64,000 nucleotides of DNA, from assembly GCF_000283155.1 (NCBI RefSeq), contig NW_004454216.1, positions 10,415,529 through 10,479,528 on the forward strand, read 5' to 3'. This DNA is from Ceratotherium simum simum (lineage: Eukaryota; Chordata; Mammalia; Perissodactyla; Rhinocerotidae). The notes below the pieces were generated by a model, which was not told the DNA's origin, made no database searches, and saw nothing but the letters and a program-made list of their open reading frames with translations. Each line of letters opens with the position of its first letter. The first letter of the stretch is position 1. Shown here piece after piece: positions 36,375-48,744 of the stretch. The translations under genes were made by a program, and so were the position numbers.

Positions 36375-37310
36375 TTCTCAGAAGTGCAGGTCTATATTTT
36401 TCATTCTTTTTTTTTTTTTCTTTTCACTTCAGTCTGGGCAATTTCAATTGACACATATTTAAATACACTGATTCTTTCCTTGGCTATGGCCAGTCTACTG
36501 ATGTGTCCGGAAAAGACACACTTCATTTCTTTTACAATGTTTCTGATTTCTAACACTTCCTTTTGATTCATTTTTAGAGTCTCCATCTCTCTGCTTACTT
36601 ACTCATCTATTCTTCCATGTTGTCTACTGTTTCCACTAGAGCTCTTTAACATATTAATCACAGTAATTTTAAATTCTATGTCTGATAATTCCAAAATCTG
36701 ACTCATATCTTAGTTTGGTTCCAATGCTTGCTTTGTCCTTTTAGGCAGTGTTTTTTCTTGCCTGTTAGTGTGGCTTGTAATTTTTGGTTAAAAGCCAGAT
36801 GTGATGTATCAGATAATAGGAACTGAGGCACAAGATCTTTGATGTGAGGTTTATATCAGTCTGGATAGGAATTGGGCTATGGTTAGTGCTTGCTGTAGCT
36901 TTAGGTGCCAGAGGCTTCAAATTGCTCCAGTATCCTTTTATTCTCCTCCCCTGTTGCCTTCTGGCTGCCCTGAGAACTCCTCCTTAAGTAGAGTTTGTGT
37001 CTTGCAGTTCTTTCAGCTTTAAGCCATTGTCATTATACTTGATATGATGGAAAGATATAGGGAGAGAAAGTATTCTATAATTTTATAATTAAGTCTCTGT
37101 CTTTTAGTTTGCCCATGCCCCTGGGCCATGTCCTTCATAATAGTTTTTTAGCTCTGCCCGCACTTAAGTGAGACAGGAAGGTTAGAAGTTGGGTAAAATC
37201 CCCAGCAAAGGGAATTTACCCAAGGTGGGATAAGGCTCTGGTAGAGTCTTTTCCTCTGGCAAATAGGCCTTTGTTATGCAGAACACCTGGGGAATATTTT
37301 AAAATTGGTA

Positions 37311-38172
37311 ATATAATGTCCTCCAAGTTCAATAATGTCACAAAAGGCAAAATTTCCTTCTTTTTAAGGCTGAATAATATCCCATTGTATCTGTATATCA
37401 CATTTTCTTTATCCATTCATGCATTGATGGATAATAGGGCTGCTTCCACGTCTTGGCTATTGTGAATAATGCTGCAATGAAGAGATATCTGCAGATATCT
37501 CTTCCAGATAATGATTTCATTTCCTTTAGATATATATCCAGAAGTGGGATTGCTGGATCATATGGTAGTTCTATTTTAATTTTTTGAGGAGCCTTCATAT
37601 TGTTTTCCATAGTGGCCACACCAATTTACATTCCCACCAACAATGTACAAGGGTTCCCTTTTCTTCACACCCTCACCAACACATATTATCATTTTTTAAT
37701 AATAGCCATATTAACTAGTATGAGATGATATCTCATTGTGGTTTTAATCTACATTTCCCTGATGATTAGTGATGTTGAGCACATTTTCATATACTTATTG
37801 ACCATTTCGTATGTCTTCTTTGGAGAAATGTCTATTTAGCTCAGTTACACAAGATGAATAAGTCCTAGAGATTTACTATACAGCATTGAGTCTACAGTTA
37901 ATAACACTGCATTGTATACTTAAAAATTTGCTAATAGGGTAGATCTTATGTTAAGTGTCCTAAAAATAATAACAATAAACACTAATAATAATAAGAAAGA
38001 GAGCAGGAGGAAACTTTTGAAGGTGTTGGATATGTTTATGGCGTAGGTTGTACTGACAGTTTCATGGGTGTATACTTATCTCCAAACCCATCAAGTTGTA
38101 TATATTAAATATATACAGCTTTTTTATAGGGACTCTTGAGGGGCAGAGGCTACAATAAAGAGTGAAAAAGAA
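37311..38172 (+). mobile_element. L1 with 5' inversion (twin-priming structure)
   Basis: The right part (about 37850-38172) is sense L1 3'UTR. It contains TTTACTATACAGCATTGAGT, GTTGGATATGTTTATGGCGT and AATAAA at 38154-38159, before an A-rich end. The left part (about 37311-37848) is the ORF2 end in the opposite orientation, including the complement of [17 protein letters not shown]. In L1 coordinates the inverted part ends some 190 bp before the sense part starts. Its upstream end touches the sense part, as twin priming predicts. Two independent insertions are the alternative. Confidence 0.65.
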
Positions 38173-38279
38173 GGCTTAAAAGTGACGATTGGATATTGAA
38201 AAACAAAGCTAACTCTAAATTTTTTAGGAAGCCTTTGTAGCTTTTCAAACTTACCACTGTTGCCCTAACGTTTCATTAT

Positions 38280-38880
38280 TTTACATCTGTACTACTGAAT
38301 CTTCCTCTAAAATTATTCTTTCACCTGATTTCCTAGTTTCAGTCAATTGAACTACCATTTTTCCTAACTAGAAACTTTTTTGGATCCTCTCTCTTCTCTG
38401 TCCCCCATTTACAATCAGTCATCCAGTTTTGTCAATTCTTATTTCAGCATGTCTTTAACAGTGATATCAAGACTCTCCATACAATAGACTATACCTGCCC
38501 TGCCATTTACCATATAGAATCTATGTTTTAAACAAAATGAATTACTCATTGCTTGACTCTAAGCCATATATTTCTTACTACTTTGCTCGTGTAGCCTCTT
38601 TCACCAAAATGTCTATAAAATTAATATTTATCACTACATGTCTACTGCAAATGTCAGCATCTTTCACCTTAATAAACATCACAGTGATGATGTTTCTTCC
38701 TTCCTTAAACTTCCTCCCTAAAAATCCCTATTTGTATCATATCTCTTGACTCAGTTAACTTACACTGTTTTCTGTTAGTATGATGTGTGCACTTGTATTT
38801 CTCCCATTATATGATAAGCTTTTAAATGACCAAGACTTTAGATCCCTAATAATGCTAAGAGCATCTGTTGAACAGGAAAG
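38280..38880 (+). mobile_element. ancient LINE (L2 or CR1/L3-like) remnant
   Basis: TTGGATCCTCTCTCTTCTCT, ACAATCAGTCATCCAGTTTT and CCTGCCCTGCCATTTACC recall the L2/CR1 3' region. GATAAGCTTTTAAATGACCA near 38814 recalls its 3' end. Heavily decayed. Confidence 0.4.
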
Positions 38881-38885
38881 AATAA

Positions 38886-39020
38886 TGTCATTCATTGACT
38901 TATAGGGGTGTAATTCAACTTCCATCTACTTCCTGAAAAGATCTTTGGATCTCATTGACTACAAGTTGTTTCTAGTATAAATTTCACACTTCTCATCTCA
39001 TCCTCAGATTCACGGACTCT
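38886..39020 (+). repeat. 133-bp dispersed repeat, copy 2
   Basis: Counterpart of 17177-17308 (see there). CAACTTCCATCTACTTCCTG and the CCTCAGATTCACGGACTCT end are shared, and similarity stops at both borders. Confidence 0.7.
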
Positions 39021-40985
39021 AAGTAACTTGCCCACATATTTAGTTCAAGCTTACCTTCTACTCCCACTAAATTATGCTCTGTACCCTAATTACTTGAACA
39101 TTGGAATAGTTAAGTTTCTTTACACTTAATAGAGAATGATGTACAGACAGAACTTGGTGACCTGAGACAAAAATGGAAAATGAAAACAAAGTTGTTGTCT
39201 CCACCTCTCAGGGTCTTTATGATCTCTTCCCTGCTTTTATCTTTTCCTCTCATGATTTTCATCCTTTTGTGCAGAACTCAAGCCAACTACCCAACACACA
39301 TGTACATATTCTTCCAGCTCCAGGTTACACCATGCATACACTCCAGTCTTTACGTTTACTGTGCATATTCTTCCTAAGGGAAATTTTATTACCCTGGCCA
39401 GGACTAGGACTGTCTTTCCAGGGACAAGAGGGCCCTTGGTCCAATCAGCTGTGACCAAGATGAGGAGTTGTGGAGCTGAGTGTGAAAATCCACTCCCAAA
39501 ACAAGATTGTGGTGTGGACAGGAAGGCAACACAAAACACTGACTACTTCATTTGTTTTTCTAGCAAACTAATTGTAACTAATAAATAACTTATTCAGAAC
39601 TAGTCAGTCTAAATATATGGTTTTCATTAGGCTTTTTGAAAAGAACGAAATGACTCCACTATGATTTTAATATCCTTATATAACTAGGACTCCAATCTTA
39701 GAATTGATTTTAATGCTCATTTGTATGCATGAGTGAGTGCGTTTCCTCTGAGAAACAGACACCAGGATAAAATTAGTCATGTTAGAGATTTATTGGGTAA
39801 AACACTTGTGAAAAATAAAGGGAAAAGGAGCAAGAAAGTGAGAAGAGACTTCAGACCTCAATGCAGGTTCAACTCCTGTGAAAGGAAAGAATAAGAAAGG
39901 AGGATTCAGTAAGAAGAGCCTCAGACTACAGTGCAACTCTGAGAAAGCCTTGATGGTTTTCTCTGGCTGATGGGAACCCCGGAGCAAAATTTTCCCGTTA
40001 GATGAGCCACATATTAGGCAGTGCAATGTCTGGAGCACCCCCATCACACACAGTCATTAGCTGAAAGAAGCCTGAGGAGAGACTAGCTTCAGCATGAACA
40101 CTGCAGTGTGGGCTGTCAGTTAACTATACTCCTTTTAGCAAGTTCTCTCTTGAAAGAAGATCTAAATAGTGCATTCCCATGATGGCCTCAGCCACCGACT
40201 CTTTCTGTTCTCTCTAATATCTTCTTCCCAACAGAATATAAGTACCACCAAATCAAGTAACATATATCTTTGTTATTTCTTGCATACGCCTAACCCAATG
40301 TAGGGGACAGAATATTGTTAAAAGGTTAAAAGGTTATATACTTATTAAAAGGTTATATTTAACACATACCTTGGTGTGACAGTGGGTATTTTCCTCACTG
40401 TGAAAGTAATTTGTTTGTTTTTTAAACTTAATAGACATCAGACATTCGGATTCACTGAAATATTTAAGCCCTACTTCTGCTTCTATGAACAATGAACACA
40501 TTCAGTATACCACACGTCCTCTTAAACAACCTGATTCCATAGGTTAATTATAACTCACTATTCAACATTGACTTTTTATAGTAGTTTCTATCATCTACTT
40601 CTTTGCAAACATGCTGTGATAGTGAGACATAGTGTTTCCTTCCAGATTTACAGATGAGAAGATTGGGCCAGGTAGAATGAGGAAAGAAGCTAAGGACTTC
40701 TCCAAAATCACAAAATATGTGAATGGAAAATTGAAATGAGGATTCACAGCTGATGAACTTTTCATTTGCTCCTCTCATTGATTTACACTACCTTTGTCTT
40801 TCTGACTTTCTTTTTTTTAAAACAAAACTGTCGGTATCTCTGCATAGGAAATATTATTTAAAGGTGAAGAACACAAACAGGTGATGCTCAATGAATATTT
40901 ACTGGTTATCTTCAGGGCATCAGGTTCTCCTAGATGAGACAAGGGGATAGATAAGGATCCCTTGGAAAATAAAGCAGCTCCAGAA
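39021..40985. other. unassigned DNA with scraps of old repeats
   Basis: The section 39720-40165 (starting near the GAGAAACAGACACCAGGATA phrase) looks like an old dispersed element of LTR type, but I cannot name it. 40230-40325 resembles an L2 3' end and 40640-40745 a reversed MIR core. The open frames at 39173-39588 overlap in several phases and have no family support. Confidence 0.35.
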
Positions 40986-40987
40986 CT

Positions 40988-41212
40988 ATCCTAATAATAA
41001 TTATTGTTTACTTATTGGTTTTCAAACACTCTGCTAAGCAATTAATAAATATTATCGCATTCTTAAAATTACTTCATCCCTAGTTTATAGACGAGGAAAC
41101 GGAGCTAGAGAAAAATTAATTTCCCAAGGGCACAGAGCTAGCAAGTGGCAGAAATGAGATTAGAACCCAAGTCTGTATGACTAAAAATGTGTGCTTATTT
41201 ACCATAACATCA
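40988..41212 (-). mobile_element. MIR SINE
   Basis: Complement of MIR in order: CTGCTAAGCAATTAATAAAT, ATAGACGAGGAAACGGAGCT, TTTCCCAAGGGCACAGAGCT, AGCAAGTGGCAGAAATGAGA, AACCCAAGTCTGTATGACTA. Confidence 0.8.
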
Positions 41213-41459
41213 TGACATCTATTCCTTGGAGATCAATTTCTTTATTGAACAAACTTAGATTTCAAAGGAATTCTTGAAGAGATAAAATAAATCCAGTTTG
41301 ACTACAGAGACAGGAGAACCAGTAGAACTAAGATGTGAGAGTTATTTCAACCATTCTGCCATCTCTAAGGGAGGGAGTGGAAGGAAAAGAAAATCCATAT
41401 GTATTAAATGCTTAGAATTACATATATACTTATAATTCCCACAACAACCTTGTTAACAT

Positions 41460-41930
41460 AGTTGACATCTACTTTTTCCCATGCTCATCACTTTTCCCTT
41501 ATTCAATTAGCATCCACTGACTTAGGGACATGCCCCTCTTCTCACTTCAGCCATGGCACTCCAGTGGCTGCTGTCAATTATGCTATTCCATCTTCCTGGA
41601 TTTATATGCCGACAATTGATGTAGGCCAGTTTGATCAAAGCTCTTCTCTGGGATGTTTCCAATTAGGTCCAAGAGATACGAGTCTGTGCTTTCTAGCAGA
41701 AAAGCCACGGAGAGGAAGCTGATCTAAGAGACAGGAGGTAAAGGGAAGTGAGGAGGGAAACCCTGGTGGTATTGGAGTCTGGTTCGGGGCATCCCTGAGC
41801 TTCATCCTTGCCCTTGGTTCAGTTTGATTATATCAACCAATATATGATCCTACTTTCCTAAGATACTTTTTGTTGGTTTTCAGTCACTTGCAACCAAAAG
41901 ACTCCTAACTATTTTGATAAAGTAAACAGG
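41460..41930 (+). mobile_element. possible MaLR/MLT-type LTR remnant
   Basis: The end TTCAGTCACTTGCAACCAAA followed by AGACTCCTAAC is the phrase typical of MLT1-like LTR 3' ends. The upstream border is not defined, and the block 41460-41700 may be different sequence. Its 86-codon open frame (41462-41722) is not supported as a gene. Confidence 0.35.
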
Positions 41931-43376
41931 AATTCAGATGTTTAGTCTAACATCTCGCTAACCAGTGAGCGACAACACAGAGGAAATCCAGGCCAATCTA
42001 CTTCTCTATTTAGGTTCTTTTTTTTCTTATTTATTTCTAGTCAACAATAGGACATAAATGTGTTTAAGTCGCTGACATATAGTGACCAAAGGTGATTACA
42101 TTCTTCTTTTCATTCAGCTAAACTTGTGAGCGGAGTTAAGCACTAGATGTGGTGTCTTCATATACCACGTCCACATTGCGTTTACCTTTTAAGCAGTGAA
42201 CATCACCTTAGTGGCTGTAAGGAATTAATCTAATTCACCCAAACTTCTTTTGGATAAATAAGACTTTAATTTGGGTTTTAACTGAAAGAAATAGACACAA
42301 TCAGGTGAAATCCTAAATATAGTTGACCTAATACATTCTATCTAAAGAAATACGGATTTCACACATTTCCCCCCAAACATCTTGGCATACCTATTTCTTT
42401 TCAAACATACCTTTTCTTTTCTTGCTCATATCTGAGCAACTGTTCTTTTGAAGTGCTGCCTGCTTCAGAACATAGCTGTAAAAAATTTCCCCAGAGAATG
42501 CTATAAATGCAACTTCAAGCATAAGATCATTAGAGTCAGTGCAAGGAATAAAAATGGAAATACTGGAAGAGGAGAAGACAGCTGCTAACGCACTGGATTT
42601 TTGCACAAACTCAATCTCCTTTTTTCCTAAATATGAAGGATCCTAAGTCAAACCAAAATCGTGATACAGAAATATAAAGACATTATTAGCTAACTGAGTT
42701 TGACGGGAGTGAATTAATTACAACGGAGAGAAGACAGGTAGATATTAAGAATTATTAAACTAATGAGGTTCTGGGGAGGGTTCCCCCTCTTTTTTTTTCT
42801 TTCTGGTTTTATCTACTTTCAAAATGTGAAAAGACACTTGGAACAATATTCATCTTTAAATGACCATTATACAGTGTTTCTGATTATCATTGTTCATACA
42901 ATTATATGAATAATGGAAATTGATAGGGTTTTTTTGATATTTGTTCCTTTATATATACATATATAACAGATATATATATGTTTTATTTTGGAAAAGAGAG
43001 TAGTATAAAAGTAATAGTGTATTTTGTGGGACTTTGTAGAGAATGACTCTTGTACAAATCGAGTCACATCCTGAAGTATGACAACTATATATAATAAATG
43101 TTTATACAGCTGCAGTAAAATCATTGAAATGATCTCAGGCCACTGTGGCTGATCCTGCTTGTTGGTCTTTTGATCATGTAATTGTCATTTTCAGATACCT
43201 AAACACACAAAAGTAAATGGAAAACAAAACAAAACAAAAAAAATAAATGCTCACACTAAGTGGTTAATCTATATAAAGTGGAAAATAGTCTATCCCTGAA
43301 TTTACTATGTAGCTTCCTTTCTCATCTACTTATTTCAATAAACTATATTGAATTTTTTTTCCGAAAGATGGGATAT
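41931..43376. other. unassigned non-coding DNA
   Basis: A TA-rich patch lies at about 42950-42980 and an A-rich (CAAAA)n patch at about 43222-43245. Nothing else recognised. Confidence 0.4.
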
Positions 43377-43600
43377 TATGTTGTGCATACACATATATGA
43401 GTGTGTATAGAATATGTATATATACACTATGCACTATATACAGTATATACATAGAGTATGTATATGCATAGTAAATATTCAGGTTTTTGGTTTTATATTT
43501 CATGGACACATATATGTGTACACACACACACATATACACACACACACATATGAGTGTATAAAATAGAGAACCAAACAACCTGAATATTTACTATAATAAG
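43377..43600. repeat. TA/CA-rich tract enclosed by an inverted repeat
   Basis: TATA- and CA-type runs fill 43377-43560. A 25-nt arm at 43468-43492 and a 26-nt arm at 43569-43594 are reverse complements apart from one inserted base. The 76-nt spacer contains two (CA)n runs and ACACATATATGTGT. A large hairpin or cruciform could form. Confidence 0.85.
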
Positions 43601-44429
43601 AGCTTTTGTCACGTCACCATGGTGACATCAGTATGCATTACGTAATCCTATTACGACTAAGGCTACCAAAGGTCCCATAAAGTTAAATATCAAGACAGTG
43701 TTTTGGCTTGGAAAAAAGCTTAATCTCAGCTTCTAAAATACTCTTCTTGTTATTAATGAGTATTTTTCACCCAAGACAATTTTACTTTTCTTCTATGTTA
43801 GTCCAAATATTCATGGCCTTCTGCTCATGGGCATATTTAATCTCTTCATATTTATAATTATTTGCTTGAGATTATCATTAGAGATATTACAGAGCAAGTT
43901 TTCATAAGCAGAACTATGTTTTCTGTTTTTAGCACCTCAACCTTTATACCTTCTTGCTCTCTGCCTTGGTATGACCCTCCATCACAAAGGTATAATTTGT
44001 AAGGCCATGAAGATTAATTCCAAGCAACATTTGGCAAATAGCTTCGTCATCCATCACTAACGGGTAACACATGTGAAATTCAGTGGACGGCAGCACTTGA
44101 TGTGAGTACTACAATGTGGTTCATGTGATGCTGTTGGTCCTGGCAGGCAAGAAAAACAAGAAGTCTCACCGAGGCTGAATGTTTTAGATTCCTTGCCACG
44201 GTGAAGAGACCATTGCTATATCTGTTTAAAATCTCTTAAATTTTGTCCCCTTGCAGGCGAGGCTTGTCCTCCTTTCATACAAGAGGAAAAGTAGAACATT
44301 TCCTTATATAACAAGCAGGAAACTCAATCTTGAAACTGGCTGATGTTGGATAGGCTAATGTGCAGAATGGGTCTCAGTGTCCCCACGATTCCTTGTGAAT
44401 CCACAGTTCCATGAAAACTTCAGACCCTT
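43601..44429. other. unassigned non-coding DNA
   Basis: Nothing recognised. Confidence 0.4.
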
Positions 44430-44800
44430 CAATGACCTTGCGTTTTCCCATTCCAGCACCTTTGTTCATGCCTATGTCACCTAAAACTCCCTCTCTTTTC
44501 CTGAGCATGTAAGACCTACCTAAATCTCAGGTCATCTAAGAAGATTCCTCTGATCACACTTAGTCAATGAACCTTTATTCCTATTAACTCCTATAGTCCT
44601 TACTCTTGACATGACGTATTTAGAATTTATATACTATCTGGTACTGAAGTCATCATTACCTTTTTGCTCACTTTGCTTTGCTGTTTCCATTTCTACTCTT
44701 TGAGTACAAGGCTTATAATTTATTTTTCTTTGCATTCTCCTTAATATCAAGCACAATATCATTCCCATAAAGGTTAATTAATATGCGTTGGATGATCCAC
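44430..44800 (+). mobile_element. L2 LINE 3' end
   Basis: CATGTAAGACCTACCTAAAT, AGAAGATTCCTCTGATCACA, TTTGAGTACAAGGCTTATAA and the ending TTGGATGA follow the L2 3' order. Confidence 0.65.
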
Positions 44801-46914
44801 ATTTGTTGGTAAATGAAATCAAGCTCAGTTTGTAACTACTGGATTAAAACTGGAAAATATTTACATGGTTTCACGCTTGAGAAACATTTCTGAGCATCTA
44901 AATGTAAGCAAATCCTCTGTTCTGATCCCCTTTTTTGTCAAAACCCTGAGTGGTTCATTACCCACAAGCTGTAGTGTGATAATAGTATGTTCTATAAGGA
45001 AAGTAGGATCTAGTTACGGAAATTAGAATTGGCAAGGAATCATGGTTCTGCAAATGTGTGTTCATAAAACACATTGACGTTTCAACAATGATTTAGTTAG
45101 AATTTTCTAACAGGCTGAAAGTAATTTACATGCTTACCTCCAAAAATACCCTTGAAATGGCATAAATGTTGGAATTACCTAATGTCAAAAAACTTAACTG
45201 ATGTTAATGAAATAAATCATATCAAATTCTTGTGATCCAACCATCAGTCAGTCAGTTACTTACTATCATGCCACTAATGTCTTTTGGAACAAGTTACCCT
45301 GTTGGACCTATAGTTGCTCCCACATACAAAAATAGGCTTTGATATTTGAAGAGATCACAGCCATGAGGTGAAGGTTCGTTGTATAGCACATAGCATTTAT
45401 CTCACTGAATAGGCTCACACACACACACACAAAAATTTATAGAGGAAAACAGTCTTAACAGAGTAAAATTAAACCATGGATTGGTTCTCTGGGTTATTAA
45501 TGTACTTAAACCCTTGAAGTATTTATGATTTTGAGTTTAAAAGCCTCGTAACATCACTGGATTATATTATTTGGAGTTGGAAGGGAGTATTCTTTTTAAT
45601 GGTAATAACAATCACATTTGAAGCTGCAGATAATGGTAAGAATGAAGACTCTAAAAAATGAACAGGTTCCCATCAACTCCAAAGTCATTGCCTTTATGTC
45701 TTTAGTACTTTATATTAAAGATCTGGATAACTAACTATTTTCCACACGACACATAGCCTCTAGATTTATGTACAAATAATGGGCTTCTTAAATATCTCAT
45801 GTCTACACCAGCCCGATGCATTTTAAAACTAAGTATAGTGGGAGTGGCAAAACCAGCAAGATTCAAATATACGTGTACGCATGTGTCTGAGACCGTGAAA
45901 GAAGTCCCCGTAAAATTGATCTCATCAAATGTCCACAATCTGGGACAGCTGCATTTTAAGATCTAGAATGAAAGGCTCTTTCAATATTATAATTATTGGT
46001 GAAAATTAAGACATGATCATCGTATTAGAAAATTACACTTGCAAAGATGGAAAACATTCTACAATGCATAAGTCCGGAATTGATATGCTAAAACCAATTT
46101 ATATAAACCAAGTAGTTTTTATGTTTAAGGTCAATTGTCCATACTTTTATTAGCAATAGGGTTTGCTTCTTCAAAGAAATATACAAATCAGCCTTGATTT
46201 TAGTGGCACAAATAACAAATATTTCAAGAGTATACATTTGTGAAAAAGACCAATATTATGTGTTGTAATAATACTACTTTAAGCTAAAACAATATTTTAG
46301 AAATATAAATAATGTACAGTGAGTTATTCTCATTACCCTTGGTCTTTTTGTTTTGGTAGTGATTCACAGAAAGTCTAAGTAATTTGCTCCAGGACTCACA
46401 AAATATTCAAAGTAATGCTTAGAGCAGTCATCAATACTATATCATTCCAAGTAAGGAGTATTTTTATAGAAGGAACCTGTTGTGCTCAGTTGAAGCTTTT
46501 GCATAATGAGGACTTGCCGTGTCCACAGACATGTTTATTTGGGATGACAAGCTTAAATTGAAGCATCACGTACTCTTCAATAGCTTTCCATTTGGAATAG
46601 ATCCCATAGCCACCTAGAAAGCTGCCATCCATGTCCAGACTGGCATCTATCTCACTGCAGACACAGTGGCCTCTAATAAGATAAGAACATCACAGTGCTG
46701 CTGCAGTAGGTCATCGGTGAAGCATGTAATGGAAAAACAGTGAGACGAACCCACAGTTACAAAAATAGAGTAATAAAATAACTTAGGTTATATTAGTCCC
46801 TAAAAAGTGCTAAGAAATGGACTTCATTCCTTTGAATGTGTATACTTTCAGGCTTTTCAATTTAATGGTGCACACATCTTAGCTGTGAAAGAGATGCTTT
46901 CAAAAAAATATACC
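44801..46914. other. unassigned DNA; contains a doubtful open frame
   Basis: A short (CA)n run lies at 45416-45430. The stretch 46486-46689 is listed separately. The remainder shows no recognisable repeat, which is notable in a repeat-rich window, but no exon is supported. Confidence 0.4.
46486..46689 (-). other. doubtful open frame, possible exon or pseudogene fragment
   Basis: On the minus strand 67 codons lie between two stops. There is an AG acceptor-like site with a weak pyrimidine tract near 46673, and a stop at 46486-46488. The translation looks protein-like, with SLDMDGSFLGGYGIYSK and AIEEYVMLQFKLVIPNK. No start codon precedes it in frame, and I recognise no family. Chance is quite possible in so long a window, and a processed pseudogene scrap is another option. 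Confidence 0.15.
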
Positions 46915-47165
46915 ACAGAGTGTAGTGGTTAAGAGCTCAGGCTCTGCAGTGCAACAGACTTCACTTTGAGTCCTAGAGATGGCTTATAATCTGCATGAAG
47001 TTGGGCAAGTTACTTACACTTGATAAGTCTTCATTACTTCTGATAAATTTAATATTGATATCAACCTCACAGAAGGGTTCTAAGTCTTAAGAGAGAGAAA
47101 TAATGTAAAGTGCTTAGCACAATGTCTGGAAAACAGTAAGTGTTCAACTACTGCTAAATATTTTT
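46915..47165 (+). mobile_element. MIR SINE, nearly complete
   Basis: GAGTGTAGTGGTTAAGAGCT (tRNA-like head), GAAGTTGGGCAAGTTACTTA (core) and AAAGTGCTTAGCACAATGTC (3' part) follow in order to about 47165. Confidence 0.88.
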
Positions 47166-48744
47166 AAGATGGTCCATGAAAAGAAGCTCACAGTTGACAT
47201 AGTGGTAGAACCAACGTAATGATACTTATTCACCAAACTCAGTCTTCTCAATTCAGTGATGTTATGTATGGCCCTGCCCATTACAACAGAAACAAATAAA
47301 CTGCAGGCTGTTTTCAATCATTATCCGTGTACTTGGATGTCTTCCACAATCCATCAAGTAAAATGCATGGTGATTTAAGCATAAATACATCCAAGAAAGC
47401 CATATTAACTTCATCGTTAGGACCGCCCCCAAACATCAAGTTATGTTATGGACCACTTATATTTAGTAATTTAACAATCTTGACTTAGTTTCTCATATGA
47501 GGAAAAAATGATACATATTTGTTTCAACATGCAAATATAGCATCTAAAATTATATCAAATACTGCTTTGGAGACAAGATTTAGTTCATTAATATTTTAAC
47601 TGGCTTAAAGTATCCATTGTTCCACACCAAATTTCTTTTTCAAAATTTCTATGGAACTACGCACAGAAAAAATTCAATCTAAGGGGCGTCGTATGTTAAC
47701 AAAGAAAGTGAATTAGTGAAAATTAGGGAATCAAGTTTGAGTAACACTGTGTCACTTGTTACAGTGTATTTGATGGCTATGATAAAAATTGTGGTTATGA
47801 GACTTTAAAACTTAAGTATTTTTTAGAAATGTGAATTATAATGTCTTGTATTATAAGATGATTTTTGATAATGTTCCATAATGAGAGCCCAGTTGCAGCA
47901 TATTCATTTTTAGGTAAATGTTTTTGGTAGTAAATGATAAGAATGGCTATCATTTCCTCTGCAAACGGTTGCTCATTTGGGAGTATAGTAGAATAAAAGC
48001 TAGGCTTTATAGTTATTATGTTTAGGATGATGCATTTTAATGAAAATAATTTCCATTGATAAAATACCTAATCTGATTTAATTGGCTTAGAATGTTGGAA
48101 ACCAACGCATTGGTGTTTGAACTGACTCTAAAGAAATGCGTACATAAGAACATCTGAGGAATGGGTGTGGGGCATATCAGAGAAACATCCAGGAGCTCAC
48201 AGAAAGTGAGTGATTGAATCTGGGTTTGAGATCTGAGCAGGGAAAGTAGAGCCTGTGTCCTGGCTTGGTGGGGTAGGAAATTTTATAGAAAATGTATCCT
48301 CTTGATTAACTCATCTAAGTGTCTAATCATCACGTTTTCTCCGCTGCCTTTTTATTTTGAAAAAGCAATAAAGTAAATATATGACCTAATTTGTTTTACA
48401 ACATTTTTAGATGTATAATCTCAGGGTAAGCATATACTCCATCTTCTCTCCTCATTTTCAGCTATAATTTTGGGACATAGGTGCAGTCATTTAATGTCAG
48501 TCTAAATAACCAAGGCAAAACTTATACGAACTATATATGTTTTTTTACTTCCTGTGTCCAGAATTGAATTATAGATTAATAATAATTCTTGATTCAAAGC
48601 ATATACTCACAATTGGTACATGCATGACCTACTTTTATTTCTTTCCTTAGTTACTTAGTATTAATTTTATATAAGATGTATCTGCAAACTCTTCATCCAA
48701 AGAAAGAAGTACAACTCTGAAAATAATTCACGTGCAATTGTCTC
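47166..48744. other. unassigned non-coding DNA
   Basis: No exon, RNA gene or named repeat recognised. Confidence 0.4.

Larger units (their letters stand above)
31775..37310 (-). mobile_element. near-full-length L1M LINE (dead)
   Basis: Read as the complement, the block runs continuously from the ORF2 C-terminal end (left) through reverse transcriptase and endonuclease. It continues into the inter-ORF part and ORF1 and ends in the 5'UTR (about 36720-37310). Without the 398-bp SINE inserted at 32751-33148 it is about 5.1 kb. The 3'UTR is mostly missing at the left. Many stops and indels exist, but the domain order is intact and short frames keep family motifs. The right border with the next L1 is uncertain by about 40 bp. 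Confidence 0.9.

Noticed and set aside
39173..39588. Cluster of frames up to 100 codons
   Set aside because: They overlap in several phases and on both strands, and no domain is recognised.
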